Assembly: GCA_024635465.1 (NCBI GenBank) | Contig: JAGXIS010000047.1 | Coordinates: forward strand, 1-6,486 | From: Bacteroidota bacterium | GTDB lineage: Bacteria; Bacteroidota; Rhodothermia; Balneolales; Balneolaceae | Direction: 5' to 3' | DNA length: 6,486 nucleotides | Shown: one piece after another, positions 5,966-6,486 of the stretch | Position numbering within the stretch: the first letter of the stretch is position 1 | Layout: every line of letters begins with the position of its first letter | Translations under genes and position numbers: made by a program | Notes under the pieces: model-generated | What the model saw: only the letters and a program-made list of their open reading frames with translations | Told to the model about the DNA's origin: nothing | Database searches by the model: none

Positions 5966-6486
5966 ATGAAAGTAATAATTAAGCTAATGGTGATCATGAT
6001 CTGTATGGCTGCAGCCGTACAGGCTCAGGATCGGCCACAGGTTTTTGAAGGAGCTGAAATCATCCCTATAACCGGTGAGACCATTTCAAATGGGGTACTC
6101 ATTGTAGAGAACGGGTCGATCACAGCCGTTGGAGAGGCAGGCTCAGTATCGATTCCTGGAAACGCAGATCGAATTGATGTAACCGGTAAAGTAATTATGC
6201 CCGGTATTGTTGATACTCATTCTCATATCGGTGAAGGTGACGGTGGCGACGGATCAGCATCTCTTCATCCCGATGTCCGAATCCTGGATACTATCGACCC
6301 GAGAAGCAGTACGTTTCGAAAAGCAGTTTCCGGTGGAATTACATCGGTAAACATCATGCCGGGATCCGGATTATTGATGAGTGGTCAGACCGTTTATGTG
6401 AAACCAAAGCCGGCTAACACCATCGAAGAGATGTTGATTATTGTAGATGAAGAGACCGGTATTTATGGCGGACTCAAAATGGCAAA
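5966..6486 (+). CDS. exported amidohydrolase-family protein, N-terminal part
   Basis: The frame is open from the ATG to the window end, giving 173 residues with no stop. Residues 1-20 (MKVIIKLMVIMICMAAAVQA) form a classic signal peptide with a VQA cleavage site before Gln21, so the protein is probably periplasmic or exported. The mature part opens like an imidazolonepropionase-type metal-dependent hydrolase: a small beta domain (VFEGAEIIPITGETISNGVL, then VENGSITAVGEA), followed by KVIMPGIVDTHSHIG (75-89), whose His85 and His87 would bind the active-site metal. SGGITSVNIMPGSGLLMSGQ (122-141) is also typical of this secreted group. The remaining metal ligands lie beyond the window. Substrate cannot be deduced; family members include dipeptidases, imidazolonepropionases and proteins of unknown activity. 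It begins 173 bases after metK, behind a strong terminator, so it has its own promoter, which I could not locate with confidence. Confidence 0.85.
   Translation, partial: MKVIIKLMVIMICMAAAVQAQDRPQVFEGAEIIPITGETISNGVLIVENGSITAVGEAGSVSIPGNADRIDVTGKVIMPGIVDTHSHIGEGDGGDGSASLHPDVRILDTIDPRSSTFRKAVSGGITSVNIMPGSGLLMSGQTVYVKPKPANTIEEMLIIVDEETGIYGGLKMA

Noticed and set aside
5953..5982. Nine-codon ORF overlapping the amidohydrolase start
   Set aside because: Its ATG overlaps the GGAG that serves the real start, it has no site of its own, and such short frames are expected by chance in AT-rich sequence.

Overview
The window (6486 bases) is an ordinary chromosomal stretch of what looks like a marine or halophilic member of the Bacteroidota/Balneolota group. 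That placement is an inference. It rests on moderate GC (about 35-45% in most genes sampled by hand), a general lack of Shine-Dalgarno sequences, a metK upstream box resembling the Bacteroidota -7 element (TAnnTTTG), and the protein flavour of the sigma/anti-sigma-like pair and of the secreted amidohydrolase. No marker fixes the genus.

Layout, left to right. (1) The C-terminal end of a sigma-70-family sigma factor (1-189, cut by the window edge). (2) A 254-residue, single-pass membrane protein with an anti-sigma-like N-terminus and outer TPR-like helices (284-1048), probably the sigma factor's partner. Its leader holds a 10-bp direct repeat and a small overlapping ORF. (3) Convergent to it, polyphosphate kinase Ppk1 (1100-3337, minus strand), with every catalytic residue I checked intact and an unusual lysine-rich N-terminal extension. 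(4) A 184-base divergent spacer with a perfect TATAAT facing right. (5) ruvB (3522-4547), which must start at a non-ATG codon, most likely TTG. (6) metK (4641-5792), whose central 900 bases are markedly GC-richer than everything around it. (7) A textbook intrinsic terminator (5849-5890). (8) The start of an exported amidohydrolase-family protein (5966 to the window end), the only complete gene start here with a clear Shine-Dalgarno.

The genes do not form one pathway. The sigma factor and TPR protein are a plausible envelope-signalling pair. ppk1 (polyphosphate storage and stress), ruvB (Holliday-junction migration) and metK (S-adenosylmethionine synthesis) are housekeeping genes. ruvB and metK are co-directional with a 93-base gap and may be partly co-transcribed, ending at the terminator after metK; the amidohydrolase starts a new unit.

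I found no mobile element, CRISPR array, tRNA, rRNA or recognisable riboswitch, and nothing that amounts to an undescribed defence or metabolic system. The observations most worth checking are the composition mosaic inside metK, the structured leader of the anti-sigma-like gene, the ruvB start, and the Ppk1 extension.
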